Positions 28,619 to 37,387 of a DNA stretch of 64,000 bases are shown in pieces (the stretch's first letter is position 1; each line of letters begins with the position of its first letter). The notes under the pieces are model-generated. The model saw only the letters and a program-made list of their open reading frames with translations, had not been told where the DNA came from and made no database searches. Position numbers and translations under genes: made by a program. Source of the DNA: DATAXP01 sp036272935 (GTDB lineage Bacteria; Planctomycetota; Planctomycetia; Pirellulales; PNKZ01); the NCBI GenBank assembly GCA_036272935.1, contig DATAXP010000143.1:73936-137935 (forward strand). The letters run 5' to 3'.

Positions 28619-29563
28619 TTACTCCAGCGCGTGAAACGCGGTCCGATACACCGAAAAGGCATCGACTCCCAGCACTCTGTAGTAAAGCAAGCCGTTGTGG
28701 TCGACGTTGGGAACTTCTTCATACTGATGATCGATCGAGAGCTTCTGCAATAGCTCGTGCAACTCGCGATTGCGCGGCAGCAGCGAGTCGTCCTTTCCCA
28801 CGCCGATGCGGATGTTCGTTCGTCCGCGAATCTGCTCGGCATTCTTCTCGGCCAGCTCGTTGGGATGCTCGGCGTCGAACCGTCGTGGGTCGTTGGCAAA
28901 TCCTTCTTTAAGAATCGGTGCCAGATTTGGCCCATTGAGCGCCGTTTCGCGGATCAACGCTCCGGCGTTGATGACGACCGTGCCGAACAAGTCGGGATAC
29001 TTGAAACCCAAGTGGCCCGCGCCGAAGCCGCCCATCGAATAACCTTCGATTGCGCGACCCTCGCGCCGAGCAATCGTGCGGTACGTCGCATCGATATGAG
29101 GGACAAGGTCCTTGACGATTACGCTTTCGACGGGTCGTTTGCCGTCGGCCCAATCGCAGTAGAAGCTGTTGACCATGCCGTTCACTAGCACAACGATCGT
29201 CGGCGGCAGCGCTCCTAAATGAATGGCTTGTTCGACCTGTGGCACGAACAGCATGGCGCCGGCGCGCTGGTTCCCTCCCAGGCCGTGCAGCCAGTAGATC
29301 ACGGGATAGCGCTGCGTCGCCTCGTCGTACTCCGGCGGCAGATAGACGAGATAACTCGCCTCGGCCCCCAGGGTTTTGCTCACGAATGTCGCGTACTTGG
29401 TACCGTTGGGTGCATCGCGAACCGGGTCGAGCCATTCGGCTCGCGATTGCGTCCGCCTGCCGCGAGGCGCAGGGGCGTTGTCGTTCTGCGCCTCGGCGTG
29501 GGCCGTGACCACTAAGACCAACGAACCGAGAAGCATCGCGGTGTCGAGGCACGGACGCATCAA
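28619..29563 (-). CDS. Exported esterase of the alpha/beta hydrolase family
   Basis: 314 residues with a signal peptide (MMRPCLDTAMLLGSLVLVVT, cleaved near AHAEA). Features of the putative esterase family (esterase D/feruloyl esterase-like): YLPPEYDEATQRYPVIYWLH with an oxyanion HGLGG region, nucleophile elbow GYSMGG (about residue 178), an Asp in the GKDDS stretch near 280, and a His in NVDHNG near the end. So Ser, Asp and His are all present. Likely secreted; substrate unknown. The start lies 219 bases from the divergent protease gene at 29783. Confidence 0.88.
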   Translation of the reverse strand: MMRPCLDTAMLLGSLVLVVTAHAEAQNDNAPAPRGRRTQSRAEWLDPVRDAPNGTKYATFVSKTLGAEASYLVYLPPEYDEATQRYPVIYWLHGLGGNQRAGAMLFVPQVEQAIHLGALPPTIVVLVNGMVNSFYCDWADGKRPVESVIVKDLVPHIDATYRTIARREGRAIEGYSMGGFGAGHLGFKYPDLFGTVVINAGALIRETALNGPNLAPILKEGFANDPRRFDAEHPNELAEKNAEQIRGRTNIRIGVGKDDSLLPRNRELHELLQKLSIDHQYEEVPNVDHNGLLYYRVLGVDAFSVYRTAFHALE

Positions 29564-29782
29564 TATGCTCCTGTTCAGGCGTGCTGAATCCGATTTGAGG
29601 CCGATGATGGAAAGCGCGTAAGTCGTTGGCCGGCCTCATCATCATAGTCTGCGTGCAATCCTGCAGGCAAAACGCACCTTCGAAGCGGTCTAGGCTCCGT
29701 GTCGACCGCCGGCCGCGTTCGCTGGCCCATAAGCCTCCGCTTGCAATAATTCAGTTCACACAGCAACAGGAGGCAAGGGGAC

Positions 29783-30814
29783 ATGGAAAACCGAATTCAT
29801 TGGCAGTATCTCGACACCGACGGCGAAGGAAGTGGTACCGCAGATCGCCAATCCCGAGCTGTCGGAGCTTCGGGTCCGGCGACGACTGGAGACGACGCTC
29901 GATTGCTCGATGCTTACTCGCAGGCGGTCATTCACGTGGTGCAAGCAGTGTCGCCTGCCGTCGTCAGCGTGACCGGACGGAAGACCGACCCCGGCCGCGG
30001 TTCAGGCTCTGGGTTCATCATTACCCCGGACGGGTTCGCGATCACGAACAGCCACGTGGTCGCGGGCCGCACCCGATTGGCAGCAACGACCAGCGACGGC
30101 GATGAGATGGACGTCGAAGTGATCGGCGACGATCCGGCGACTGATCTGGCGCTGCTGCGCCTGGCAGCGCGCGATCTGCCGGCCGCGAAACTCGGCGATT
30201 CGCGGGGGCTGCGTGTGGGGCAACTGGTCATTGCGATGGGCAGTCCATTGGGTCTGCATTCCACCGTGTCGACCGGGATCGTCAGCGCCTTGGGCCGGAA
30301 TATGCGCGGACAAGATGGCCGGCTGATCGACAGCGTCGTCCAGCACACGGCGCCGATCAATCCAGGGAACTCCGGCGGGCCGTTGGTCGATTCGCGTGGC
30401 AGCGTCGTGGGGGTGAATACTGCCATCATCGCCTTTGCCCAGGGATTGGGATTTGCCGTTCCCAGCGAGACAGTGCAATGGGTCGTTACGGAACTACTGG
30501 CCCACGGCCGAGTGCGCCGCCGGACGCTGGGAATCTCGGCCGGAGTGCGCCGGCTGCCGCCGTCGACGCTTCGGCAATGGGATCTGTTGTCGCCGGAGGT
30601 GGTTGAGGTAATCGAGGTTGCAGCCGGCGGCGCGGCCGATCGGGCCGGCATACGCACGGGCGATCTGATCGTGGGAATCAATGATCGCCTGGTGACGAAC
30701 GTTGACGAGATTCACCGGTTGCTGGCGCGGATGGGTAACGAGCGATCGGTCGAGACTGAGATCGTCCGCGACGGCCAGCATCGGCATCTCGTGGTGGCCT
30801 GGCCGAACGGCTGA
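29783..30814 (+). CDS. S1C family trypsin-like protease with PDZ domain (HtrA/Deg type)
   Basis: 343 residues. The ATG at 29783 follows a strong AGGAGGCAAGGGG site. Catalytic triad: His91 in TNSHVVAG, Asp121 in DPATDLALLRL, Ser197 in NPGNSGGPLVD. A single PDZ domain covers about 245-335, with GGAADRAGIRTGDLIVGIND. There is no signal peptide or membrane helix, so either the protein is cytoplasmic, which is unusual for this family, or another start was missed. It stands divergent to the esterase. The family degrades or refolds damaged proteins; here it could also act as a house-keeping or signalling protease. Confidence 0.93.
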   Translation: MENRIHWQYLDTDGEGSGTADRQSRAVGASGPATTGDDARLLDAYSQAVIHVVQAVSPAVVSVTGRKTDPGRGSGSGFIITPDGFAITNSHVVAGRTRLAATTSDGDEMDVEVIGDDPATDLALLRLAARDLPAAKLGDSRGLRVGQLVIAMGSPLGLHSTVSTGIVSALGRNMRGQDGRLIDSVVQHTAPINPGNSGGPLVDSRGSVVGVNTAIIAFAQGLGFAVPSETVQWVVTELLAHGRVRRRTLGISAGVRRLPPSTLRQWDLLSPEVVEVIEVAAGGAADRAGIRTGDLIVGINDRLVTNVDEIHRLLARMGNERSVETEIVRDGQHRHLVVAWPNG

Positions 30815-30976
30815 ATCTTGCAAAAGCGGGGCGGGTGAGTATGCTAAAAGGTTCTAAGAGCGGTTCTGATTGGAATTTGCGCTCGCTTGGCGGGCGGCGC
30901 GCTGGCTGGCTCGGGTCGGCTGCGCAACAGTTCGCGGCGGGAAACTTCGCTCGATCGTGCATCGTCGCGCGGTGTC

Positions 30977-32302
30977 ATGGAGCAGCTTCTTCCCCAATAC
31001 CGACCGGTCGACTTCTCGACGTGGATTTACCTCTCGTCGATTCTCACGATTGCGATCTACTTTAAGTTCAATCGCATCTGGAGCCTGCGCAATCTCGACC
31101 TGCTGGCCTTGATCGCGCTGGCCCCCGGCCTGCTGCTGGCCGGGCGACCCGGCCCGTCGCAGATTTGGGGCTACGGCTGGCTGTTTGCCATGGGCGGATT
31201 CTGGCTAGTGCGGCTGCTCATGGACCCAACGATGGTCCGGCGGCCACTGCTCGAGCCGAACCTGTCGAGTGGTGGATTGACGTTCATCGGTGTGGCGTTG
31301 CTGCTGTTCCTGATGGCGAACGTCATGATGAAGCCGGTCACCGAGGCGGATCTCGACGGCCCCCGCCAGGTGCGCGCCTTGCTCGAGGGCTCGGATTCGC
31401 CGACCAACCTGGAAAGCTTGGCCAAGCATGGTCCGGGCTATCCGTTTCTGCACATCCTGCCGAGCATCTCGATGCGACCGCTGGTCGACGCCCAAGACGA
31501 GGGCCAGGAAGAAACGAGCCGCGACCTGGCCGACGCCGCCACCGCCCGCACCATGGCGATCATCTGCCACGTGGCGATTGTGATTGCCATGATGCTGATT
31601 GGCATCCGGCACTTCGATAACATTCGCACCGGCATCGCTGCCGCGACTTTGTATCTGCTGCTTCCTTACACCGCGGAAATGACCGGGCGCGTCGAGCATG
31701 TGCTGCCGGCAGCATTGCTCATCTGGGCCGTTGCGGCCTACCGGCGACCGATGATTGCCGGAATGTTGGTCGGTCTGGCGATCGGTGTGACGTATTACCC
31801 TGTGTTTCTGCTGCCGCTATGGTGCAGCTTTTACTGGCGGCGGGGCCTGCTGCGATTTTGTCTCGGGACCGTTCTGACGCTTGCCGTGCTGGTGTCGACA
31901 CTGGCGATCACCTCCGGCGACATGGCATCGTTCCTAGCGAAGACGCAGGCGATGTTCGGCTTCCCCAGCTTATCGGTGGCGGGGGCGGCCGGCGTGTGGG
32001 CGAGCGAATCGACCTGGCCTTATCGGCTGCCGGTCTTCGCAGCGTTCGCGATGCTCAGCCTGAGCTTCGTGTTTTGGCCGGTGCAGAAAAATCTCGGCAC
32101 GCTGCTAAGCTGTTCGTCGGCCGTGATGCTCAGCACGCAATTCTGGCATGCCCAGGGGGGCGGGCTGTACATGGATTGGTACTTGCCGCTGATGCTGATG
32201 ACGATCTTCCGTCCAAACCTGGAAGATCGCGTCGCCTTGAGCACGCTTGGCGACGGATGGTGGATCAGGCGCAGGTTACAGCTACGCTCGCGTGCCGCCT
32301 GA
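30977..32302 (+). CDS. Polytopic membrane protein, function unknown
   Basis: 441 residues from the ATG at 30977 (MEQLLPQYRPVDFSTWIYL); the frame is open back to 30887 but that part is not hydrophobic. About ten to eleven transmembrane helices, including a distinctive ending GLYMDWYLPLMLMTIFRPNLEDRVA. A cytosolic loop near residues 125-190 is acidic and charged (MKPVTEADLDGP; SRDLADAATARTMA). The arrangement resembles GT-C-like membrane glycosyltransferases, but no Asp-rich motif was found to confirm this. It runs opposite to the HEAT-repeat gene, with 20 bases between stops. Common in planctomycete genomes, uncharacterised. Confidence 0.83.
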   Translation: MEQLLPQYRPVDFSTWIYLSSILTIAIYFKFNRIWSLRNLDLLALIALAPGLLLAGRPGPSQIWGYGWLFAMGGFWLVRLLMDPTMVRRPLLEPNLSSGGLTFIGVALLLFLMANVMMKPVTEADLDGPRQVRALLEGSDSPTNLESLAKHGPGYPFLHILPSISMRPLVDAQDEGQEETSRDLADAATARTMAIICHVAIVIAMMLIGIRHFDNIRTGIAAATLYLLLPYTAEMTGRVEHVLPAALLIWAVAAYRRPMIAGMLVGLAIGVTYYPVFLLPLWCSFYWRRGLLRFCLGTVLTLAVLVSTLAITSGDMASFLAKTQAMFGFPSLSVAGAAGVWASESTWPYRLPVFAAFAMLSLSFVFWPVQKNLGTLLSCSSAVMLSTQFWHAQGGGLYMDWYLPLMLMTIFRPNLEDRVALSTLGDGWWIRRRLQLRSRAA

Positions 32303-32322
32303 TCGCGTATCATCGCCTTGCT

Positions 32323-33528
32323 TCATCCACGCCGCGCGTCGAGTGCTGGCCCCTTGCGCTGCGTGGCAAGCCATTTGCGCCACATCGACACGTCGTAGTT
32401 GAAATTCACGCCGCTTGTCAGTGAAACCAGCGCATCGAGCACCGCGCCGTTATTGACGGTTTGCTTAATCGTTTGCGGCGCGCTGCTTCCCATGCCGAAG
32501 CCGCCGCCGTTGGGACCGAACGACGCCGTGTATTGCCCCGGTGGCGCGCCACTGGAGACCTTGTAAGCGTGGGTCGTGACCAACGCGTCGACCAGCGGCG
32601 CGATAGCTGAGGGGTCCTTGAGCCGCTGCAATCCGACAGCGGCACGATTGATCGTCGTGTTGTCCTTGTCGCGCAGCTTCTGGATATACAGCGCGACGAC
32701 TTCGGGATGCGGTGCGTCGTCGAGATAATCGAGGCAGGTGAGCCGTACCTCTTGGGATGCATCATCCAACGCATGCAAGGCCAGGATTTGCCACGCCGCC
32801 GGAGCACCCGTGCGCGCCAACGCCTCCACAAACAGAATTCGTACCGCCTCGACCTGTTCGCTGTCCAAGTGTTTCTTGAGCGCAGCCAGCGCGAGCGGAT
32901 CGCGGATCTCGAGCAGGTTCTTTTGGCCTTCGGCGCGTTTGTCGGTGTCGAGCCATTCGCGCCAGCGCTTGACGTTGTTGAACCATGCCTTCTCGGACAG
33001 CTCGTTCTTGCGCTGCTGCTCGAGGATGTCGACCTCTTGTTTCAGCCGCCAGCGACCTTTGTATTCGACGTAACCACGTTCGGTCATCACCTGCTGTTGG
33101 GTCTTCCATTTGTTTTCGACGAGCGAATAACCCAACGCCCGGCGAGCTTCGAGATGATTCGGATCGAGCTCGATCACGCGCTGCAAGTGCTTCTGACGCG
33201 CACCAATCAAGGTCTGTTCGCGGCACCACTCGGCCAAGGCCCATTGACCGTCGGCCGTATCCGGGTATTGCGGACGAATCTTCTCGTATTCGATTTCCGC
33301 CGGGCGGCGGCGGACGATCTCCTTCACCTGGTCCCGCGCGAACGTCAACTCACCGCCGACGGTCGCCTTGATGACGTACTTGGTGCGCGGCGATTCATCA
33401 GGATTGAGCAGCTCGCCGACGATTTGCCCGCCACTGGCGAGCACGAAGGTTGCCATCTCAGCCCGAACGGTCGTCGGGATGAGCGCCGCCGTTAGCGCGG
33501 CGACGACGACAAGCAGCGTTTGCTTCAT
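32323..33528 (-). CDS. Exported HEAT-repeat protein
   Basis: 401 residues, beginning MKQTLLVVVAALTAALIPTT with a signal peptide. The reading frame is open much further upstream (to 34464), but that part runs antisense to the endonuclease gene and is rejected. The N-terminal 60 residues (GGQIVGELLNPDESPRTKYV) form a small beta domain, followed by charged helices and a section with HEAT-like repeats (about 225-340: ALDDASQEVRLTCLDYLDDA; VVALYIQKLRDKDNTTINRA). A Gly-rich stretch occurs near the end. Probably periplasmic scaffold. The start codon lies 228 bases from the divergent gene at 33757. Confidence 0.85.
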   Translation of the reverse strand: MKQTLLVVVAALTAALIPTTVRAEMATFVLASGGQIVGELLNPDESPRTKYVIKATVGGELTFARDQVKEIVRRRPAEIEYEKIRPQYPDTADGQWALAEWCREQTLIGARQKHLQRVIELDPNHLEARRALGYSLVENKWKTQQQVMTERGYVEYKGRWRLKQEVDILEQQRKNELSEKAWFNNVKRWREWLDTDKRAEGQKNLLEIRDPLALAALKKHLDSEQVEAVRILFVEALARTGAPAAWQILALHALDDASQEVRLTCLDYLDDAPHPEVVALYIQKLRDKDNTTINRAAVGLQRLKDPSAIAPLVDALVTTHAYKVSSGAPPGQYTASFGPNGGGFGMGSSAPQTIKQTVNNGAVLDALVSLTSGVNFNYDVSMWRKWLATQRKGPALDARRG

Positions 33529-33756
33529 GACAGCAGCCTTTCTCCACCTAGTATAAGAACATGCAGATGGCCAAGGCAAATCTTGAGCAACCTGCAACGG
33601 CCGTAGCGATTGTGTCGACTTGCGATTGTGTCGCCCAAGCGGCCTGAAACTGCCCTGGAGCGTCGCTACCGCTTCGATTATGCTCCGCCGCTCGATTGGT
33701 CTTGCCGCCGGCACGATGCTGGCGCGAAGTGACGCGAACCTGCCCAAGGAGGGGCT

Positions 33757-34734
33757 ATGCAGCGCGCGCTCTTGCGGTTTCTCATCGCCACCCTTCTCGT
33801 CGGTGGCGGCTGGATCGTTTCGAAGCAGCCAGATGTTTCGACGATTGTCAGGAGTATTCAGGGCACAAACGCGCCGTCGCCCGAGCAAGGCGATCCAGCA
33901 CTGCTGGCCAACCGCGACACGATCCGCGTCGGTTCGTTCAATATCCAGGTGTTCGGCGAGCACAAGCTTGCCAAGCCCGAAGTGATGAACGTGCTGGCTC
34001 GCGTCGTGCGCTTGTACGACGTGATCGCCATTCAGGAAGTGCGAGCGAAGGCCAACGATATCCTTCCGCACTTCGTCGAGCTGATCAATGCCGAAGGGGC
34101 GAAATATGATTTCGCCATCGGCCCGCGCGAAGGACGCACGTCGAGCAAAGAACAATACGCGTTCATCTACAACACCGTGACGATCGACATCGACCGCGAG
34201 TCGATGTACGCCGTCAACGACCCGGACGATCTGTTCCAGCGCCCGCCGTTCGTCGCCGCCTTTCGTGCCCGCGGGCCACCTCAATCGGAAGCGTTCACAT
34301 TCACGCTGATCGACATCCACACCGAGCCCGATCATGCGATCCAGGAATGCGACGCGTTGGCCAATGTCATCCGTGCCGTGCGTGAAGATGGCCGCCACGA
34401 AGACGACGTGATCCTGCTTGGTGACCTGAACACCGACAATTATCATCTGGGTCGCTTGGGACAAGTGCCCTCGCTTACCTGCGCGATCAGCGGAGTGCCC
34501 AGCAACACGCGCGGCACCAAGTTGTACGACAACATCATTTTCGATTCTCGCGCGACCACCGAATTCACCGGTCGCTCAGGAGTGTTCGACCTGATGCACG
34601 AATTCCAGCTTTCGATGGCCGAGGCGCTCGAAGTTTCCGACCATCGCCCGATCTGGGCGGAGTTCAGCGTGCGCGAAGGTGGCCAGGACGGCCATCTGGC
34701 AAGTCGGCCCGGGCGGGCAGTTCAGCCGCGCTAG
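33757..34734 (+). CDS. Endonuclease/exonuclease/phosphatase family protein
   Basis: 325 residues with a signal or anchor at the N-terminus (MQRALLRFLIATLLVGGGWI). The DNase-I-like fold is indicated by VGSFNIQVFGEHKLAKPEVM (Asn-Ile-x-x), AIQEVRAKAND (metal-binding Glu), IDIHTEPDHA, LLGDLNTDNYH (Asp and Asn of the active site) and the closing SDHRPIWAEF (Asp-His). A strong AAGGAGGGG site precedes the ATG by 4 bases. Could be a secreted nuclease or a phosphatase. A terminator hairpin lies 143 bases after the stop. Confidence 0.93.
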   Translation: MQRALLRFLIATLLVGGGWIVSKQPDVSTIVRSIQGTNAPSPEQGDPALLANRDTIRVGSFNIQVFGEHKLAKPEVMNVLARVVRLYDVIAIQEVRAKANDILPHFVELINAEGAKYDFAIGPREGRTSSKEQYAFIYNTVTIDIDRESMYAVNDPDDLFQRPPFVAAFRARGPPQSEAFTFTLIDIHTEPDHAIQECDALANVIRAVREDGRHEDDVILLGDLNTDNYHLGRLGQVPSLTCAISGVPSNTRGTKLYDNIIFDSRATTEFTGRSGVFDLMHEFQLSMAEALEVSDHRPIWAEFSVREGGQDGHLASRPGRAVQPR

Positions 34735-34876
34735 CGCCACACGCCGGACTGACTCCCTAGTGAGCCGCCGAAGTGCGGCATAATCGCGCGCGGCGCTTGA
34801 AAGTAAGCCAGCGCATCGGCTAGTATCCCGCCCGACGCACGACGGTATCCGACGAGTTCGCCACGGCGAATATCCC

Positions 34877-34919
34877 AAGAGCCCGTCATCGGATTTATTC
34901 CGGTGACGGGCTCTTTTCG
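34877..34919 (+). terminator. Factor-independent terminator
   Basis: A perfect 12-base-pair stem (AAGAGCCCGTCA at 34877-34888 paired with TGACGGGCTCTT at 34904-34915) with a loop of 15 bases that itself has a short CGG/CCG pairing, followed by TTTCG. The stem is also palindromic enough to act from the other strand. It ends the plus-strand transcript of the exonuclease-like gene and separates it from the next small gene. Confidence 0.72.
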
Positions 34920-34980
34920 TTGGCAGAAACGTCGGTGATCCCGCGCGAAGCGAGCGCGCTTGGTGGCGTGGAGTGACAAC

Positions 34981-35259
34981 GTGATTGCTGGCGACCTGCC
35001 GCTACCGGACGTGAGCAACCTGACAGCGACGGCAATCCTGGGCTGGTATGCATGGCACACAGTGTCGAAGACCATCCCGAGCATTGTGCGTGCGTTTCGT
35101 GAAGAGGCGACCGCCATGCGTGCCGAGTGTCGTGTCGAACGAGAACTGTTGTACCAGGAACTGGCCGACGAACGGCTCCAGCGCCACACCGATCACATGG
35201 CAATCATTGAGGCACTCAACGACCTAACACTGCGCGTGAGCCCTTCGGTATCGAAATAA
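34981..35259 (+). CDS. Small protein with membrane helix and coiled coil
   Basis: 92 residues if translation starts at the GTG at 34981, which is preceded by a GGAG sequence 8 bases upstream; starts at 34960 (TTG) or 34963 (GTG) are possible. An N-terminal hydrophobic segment (TATAILGWYAWHTVSKTIP) is followed by a charged helix (REEATAMRAECRVERELLYQ ELADERLQ) that may form a coiled coil. The size and layout recall holin-like or small phage-derived proteins, without clear homology. It starts a three-gene tight cluster with the next gene and the truncated subtilase. Confidence 0.6.
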   Translation: MIAGDLPLPDVSNLTATAILGWYAWHTVSKTIPSIVRAFREEATAMRAECRVERELLYQELADERLQRHTDHMAIIEALNDLTLRVSPSVSK

Positions 35260-35291
35260 CGACTCTTCATCAATTTTCTTCGGAGTTTCTG

Positions 35292-35600
35292 ATGGCCCAA
35301 CATCATCTCGCTTCATCAACGCTGGCCGACGGGTTGGCGGCGCTTCACCAGTTGCTCGATCTGTTGGCCGCTCTCAAACAGATCAGCGACCCGTTGACCA
35401 GCGCTGCCGGGCTTCATGAAGCAATCACCGTGCTGCTGCAGGTCGCCACGACCGCCGGAGCCAATCCCGATGCACTGGCCGCTATTTCCCGCGTGCTGAA
35501 CGAAGAGGTCGTGTTCAACGTCGTCTTGGCAGTCGTGCAATACCTGGCCAGCCTGCTGTCCGGCGGAAGCACTACCAGCGGCACTGCGCCGACGTCGTAG
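35292..35600 (+). CDS. Small helical protein, function unknown
   Basis: 102 residues (MAQHHLASSTLADGLAALHQ), all helical, with two hydrophobic segments (about 40-55, 70-90) and a Thr/Ser/Gly tail. A CGGAG ribosome site lies 6 bases before the ATG. It is 32 bases downstream of the previous gene and 61 upstream of the truncated subtilase. No similarity recognised. Confidence 0.6.
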   Translation: MAQHHLASSTLADGLAALHQLLDLLAALKQISDPLTSAAGLHEAITVLLQVATTAGANPDALAAISRVLNEEVVFNVVLAVVQYLASLLSGGSTTSGTAPTS

Positions 35601-35661
35601 GCGCACTGACGCACTGCGAAACAGTCACCAAGAACTTTTCCACCATTGCGAGGCTCCCACG

Positions 35662-36020
35662 ATGCTGAATCCATCGGCCCCCATTTTTCGTCTGCCGCCT
35701 TGGAAATGCGAGGCGACCTATCGACCGGAAGAGTTGTCGGAAGTCGTCGACTGGTCGTTGGCGGCCTACCATGTGCCCGATCAGTGGAAAACGACGATGG
35801 GGCAGGGAGTGAAGGTGGCGATTCTCGATACCGGGATCGACGCCCAGCATCCCGATCTTGCCGCGGCGATCGACACGCTCGAGGACTTCACCGGGAGCCT
35901 GTTCGGCCCCGCCGATCGCCAGGGACACGGCACGCACACGTCCGGCACTCTCGCCGCCCGACGCAATGGCCGCGGCGTGGTCGGCGTTGCTCCGGAATGC
36001 CGGCTCCTGGTCGGCAAGGA
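35662..36020 (+). pseudogene. 5' fragment of an S8 (subtilisin-type) protease gene
   Basis: Starting MLNPSAPIFRLPPWKCEATY, this is the N-terminal part of a subtilase: VAILDTGIDAQHPDL contains the catalytic Asp, GHGTHTSGTLAARRNG the catalytic His, and GVAPECRLLVGK the strand that normally precedes the oxyanion region. At about 36016-36028 the homology ends; the frame then reads unrelated residues and stops at 36072. The catalytic Ser and the whole C-terminal half are missing, so no active protease can be made. The DNA after the break belongs to a DUF1549 gene. Break coordinate is read by eye, accurate to about 15 bases. Confidence 0.8.
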
Positions 36021-36762
36021 CTCGGACGACCATCGTCGTGGTGGCGCTGTTGCTGGCCTCCGGCGTCTCTAGGCTCGAAGCCGGCGATGCCACGCCCCTG
36101 CACAATCGCATCGATACACTCGTTGAACGTGCGGCACATGGCCCGCTGGCCAAGCCGGCTGGTGACGCCGAGTTTCTCCGCCGGGTATATCTCGATCTGA
36201 CGGGTGTCGTCCCGACGCCTGCCGAGGTGCGCGCGTTCCTCGACGACCGCTCGTCCGACAAGCGCGCCGCGCTCATCGATCGGCTGCTCGATTCGCCTGC
36301 ATTCGCGCGGCACATGGCGCACGCCTTCGACGCGACGCTGATCGAGGGTCGCACCGACAAGCACGTCGACGCGGCGGCGTGGAACCGCTACCTGTACGAG
36401 TCGTTCGCGGCCAATAAGCCGTACGATCGGTTGATGTGCGAGCTGCTCGTGGCCGACGGCTCGCAGCCAGCGACACGCGCAGCGGCGAAGTTCCTGCTCA
36501 GCCACGAGTGCGAGCCGAACGCACTGACGCGCGACGTGGGGCGAATCTACTTCGGCATGGACATGCAGTGTGCTCAGTGCCACGACCATCCCGTGGTCGA
36601 GGAGTATGTCCAAGACCGCTACTACGGCTTGCAGGCTTTCTTCGTCCGCACCGCGCCGTATGTCGACAAGAAAGCCAAGCTGACGATCGTGGCCGAAAAG
36701 GGGGAAGGCGATACAAACTACAAGAGCGTGTTCACCGGCGAGGCGCACGATCGCGTCGTGCC
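36021..36762 (+). pseudogene. Internal fragment of a DUF1549 planctomycete gene
   Basis: In the +1 frame relative to the subtilase, the sequence begins inside a signal peptide (TTIVVVALLLASGVSRLEAG) without its own start codon, then continues as DUF1549: DAEFLRRVYLDLTGVVPTPA, SPAFARHMAHAFDATLIEG, and the heme-binding CAQCH at about 36570-36584 (QCAQCHDHPVVEEYVQD). It ends at about SVFTGEAHDRVVPRVP, where DUF1549 would normally go on to a DUF1553 domain; the DNA instead switches to a WD40 coding frame. The promoter, ribosome site and both ends are lost. Confidence 0.8.
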
Positions 36763-36993
36763 ACGCGTCCCTTGTGGGGTGCGGCGTGGCATCCCGATGG
36801 CTATTGGATTGGTCTGGCGGGCGGCCAAGGCGGCATGCTGTACTTTTGGAAGCCCAACGACGTGAACGAGTTCTTCAAGTTCAAACTTCCCGACACCGGC
36901 TGCGATCTGTCGATGTCGCGCGACGGCCCGTCGCTGGCGGTGGCTCACGCCGACAAGACACTGCGCGTGTAGCGGATGACGGCCAAATCGTGA
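36763..36993 (+). pseudogene. 3' fragment of a WD40-repeat gene with a nonsense codon
   Basis: Reads LWGAAWHPDGYWIGLAGGQGG followed by MLYFWKPNDVNEFFKFKLPD and SLAVAHADKTLRV: the last WD40 blade of a planctomycete propeller. A TAG stop at 36970-36972 lies where the family has Trp (TLRVW); reading through, the frame continues RMTAKS and ends at a TGA at 36991-36993. A single TGG-to-TAG change therefore truncates the last strand. Exact left boundary uncertain by about 15 bases. Confidence 0.75.
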
Positions 36994-37014
36994 CCGCATC
37001 AAACCGCAACCCCA

Positions 37015-37080
37015 ACGAGCCGCGACCATCACGAGCCGCGACCGTAAGGGAGCGGATTGGGCGCCACGTTGGCGACGCGG
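37015..37080 (+). repeat. REP-like half element (left copy)
   Basis: Two successive ACGAGCCGCGACC units occur at 37015 and 37031. The second (37031-37056) matches the 26-base arm of the downstream element at 24 of 26 positions, and the following 24 bases also resemble the sequence after that arm at 37414-37437. It directly adjoins the truncated transposase and supplies the tail of its reading frame. Confidence 0.75.
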
Positions 37081-37372
37081 ATGTCACGACGGCGTGCACG
37101 TGTTGCGTGCGGACATGAGCTGCCCATAGATGCCAATTGCGATACTCGCGCACTTCGCGAATCGCTTCTAAGACGATCGTGCGGTTTGTCCCATTCAATT
37201 GATAGTGCGCCTGAGCCATTTCTGCCTGGCGGTCACCGCGGCGTCGTTGATCCGACAATAGCCACGGCTCGCCAGGGTGGTTATGGCTGCGATCCACCGA
37301 GCCGCGCTCATCGCCATGAAGCCATTGGCCGTAGCAAGTGAACGTGATGAAGTACGCCAAGGGATCAGACAT
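37080..37372 (-). pseudogene. Truncated REP-associated tyrosine (Y1, IS200-like) transposase
   Basis: From the ATG at 37372 the frame reads MSDPLAYFITFTCYGQWLHG DERGSVDR, a planctomycete Y1-transposase start, and ends in the metal-binding HxH motif AHVRTQHVHAVV (His91-x-His93 of the fragment). The helix with the catalytic Tyr (usually in an AYASRAL-type segment) is gone; after about residue 98 the frame enters the REP half element and runs on to 36881 as meaningless sequence. A perfect REP hairpin lies 16 bases upstream of the start codon. It is a broken RAYT, the enzyme class that mobilises REP palindromes. Confidence 0.82.
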
Positions 37373-37387
37373 GCGCACGATTGTAAA

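Noticed and set aside
33529..34464. N-terminal extension of the HEAT-repeat gene
   Set aside because: It runs antisense to the exonuclease-like gene; the signal peptide start at 33528 is clearly better.
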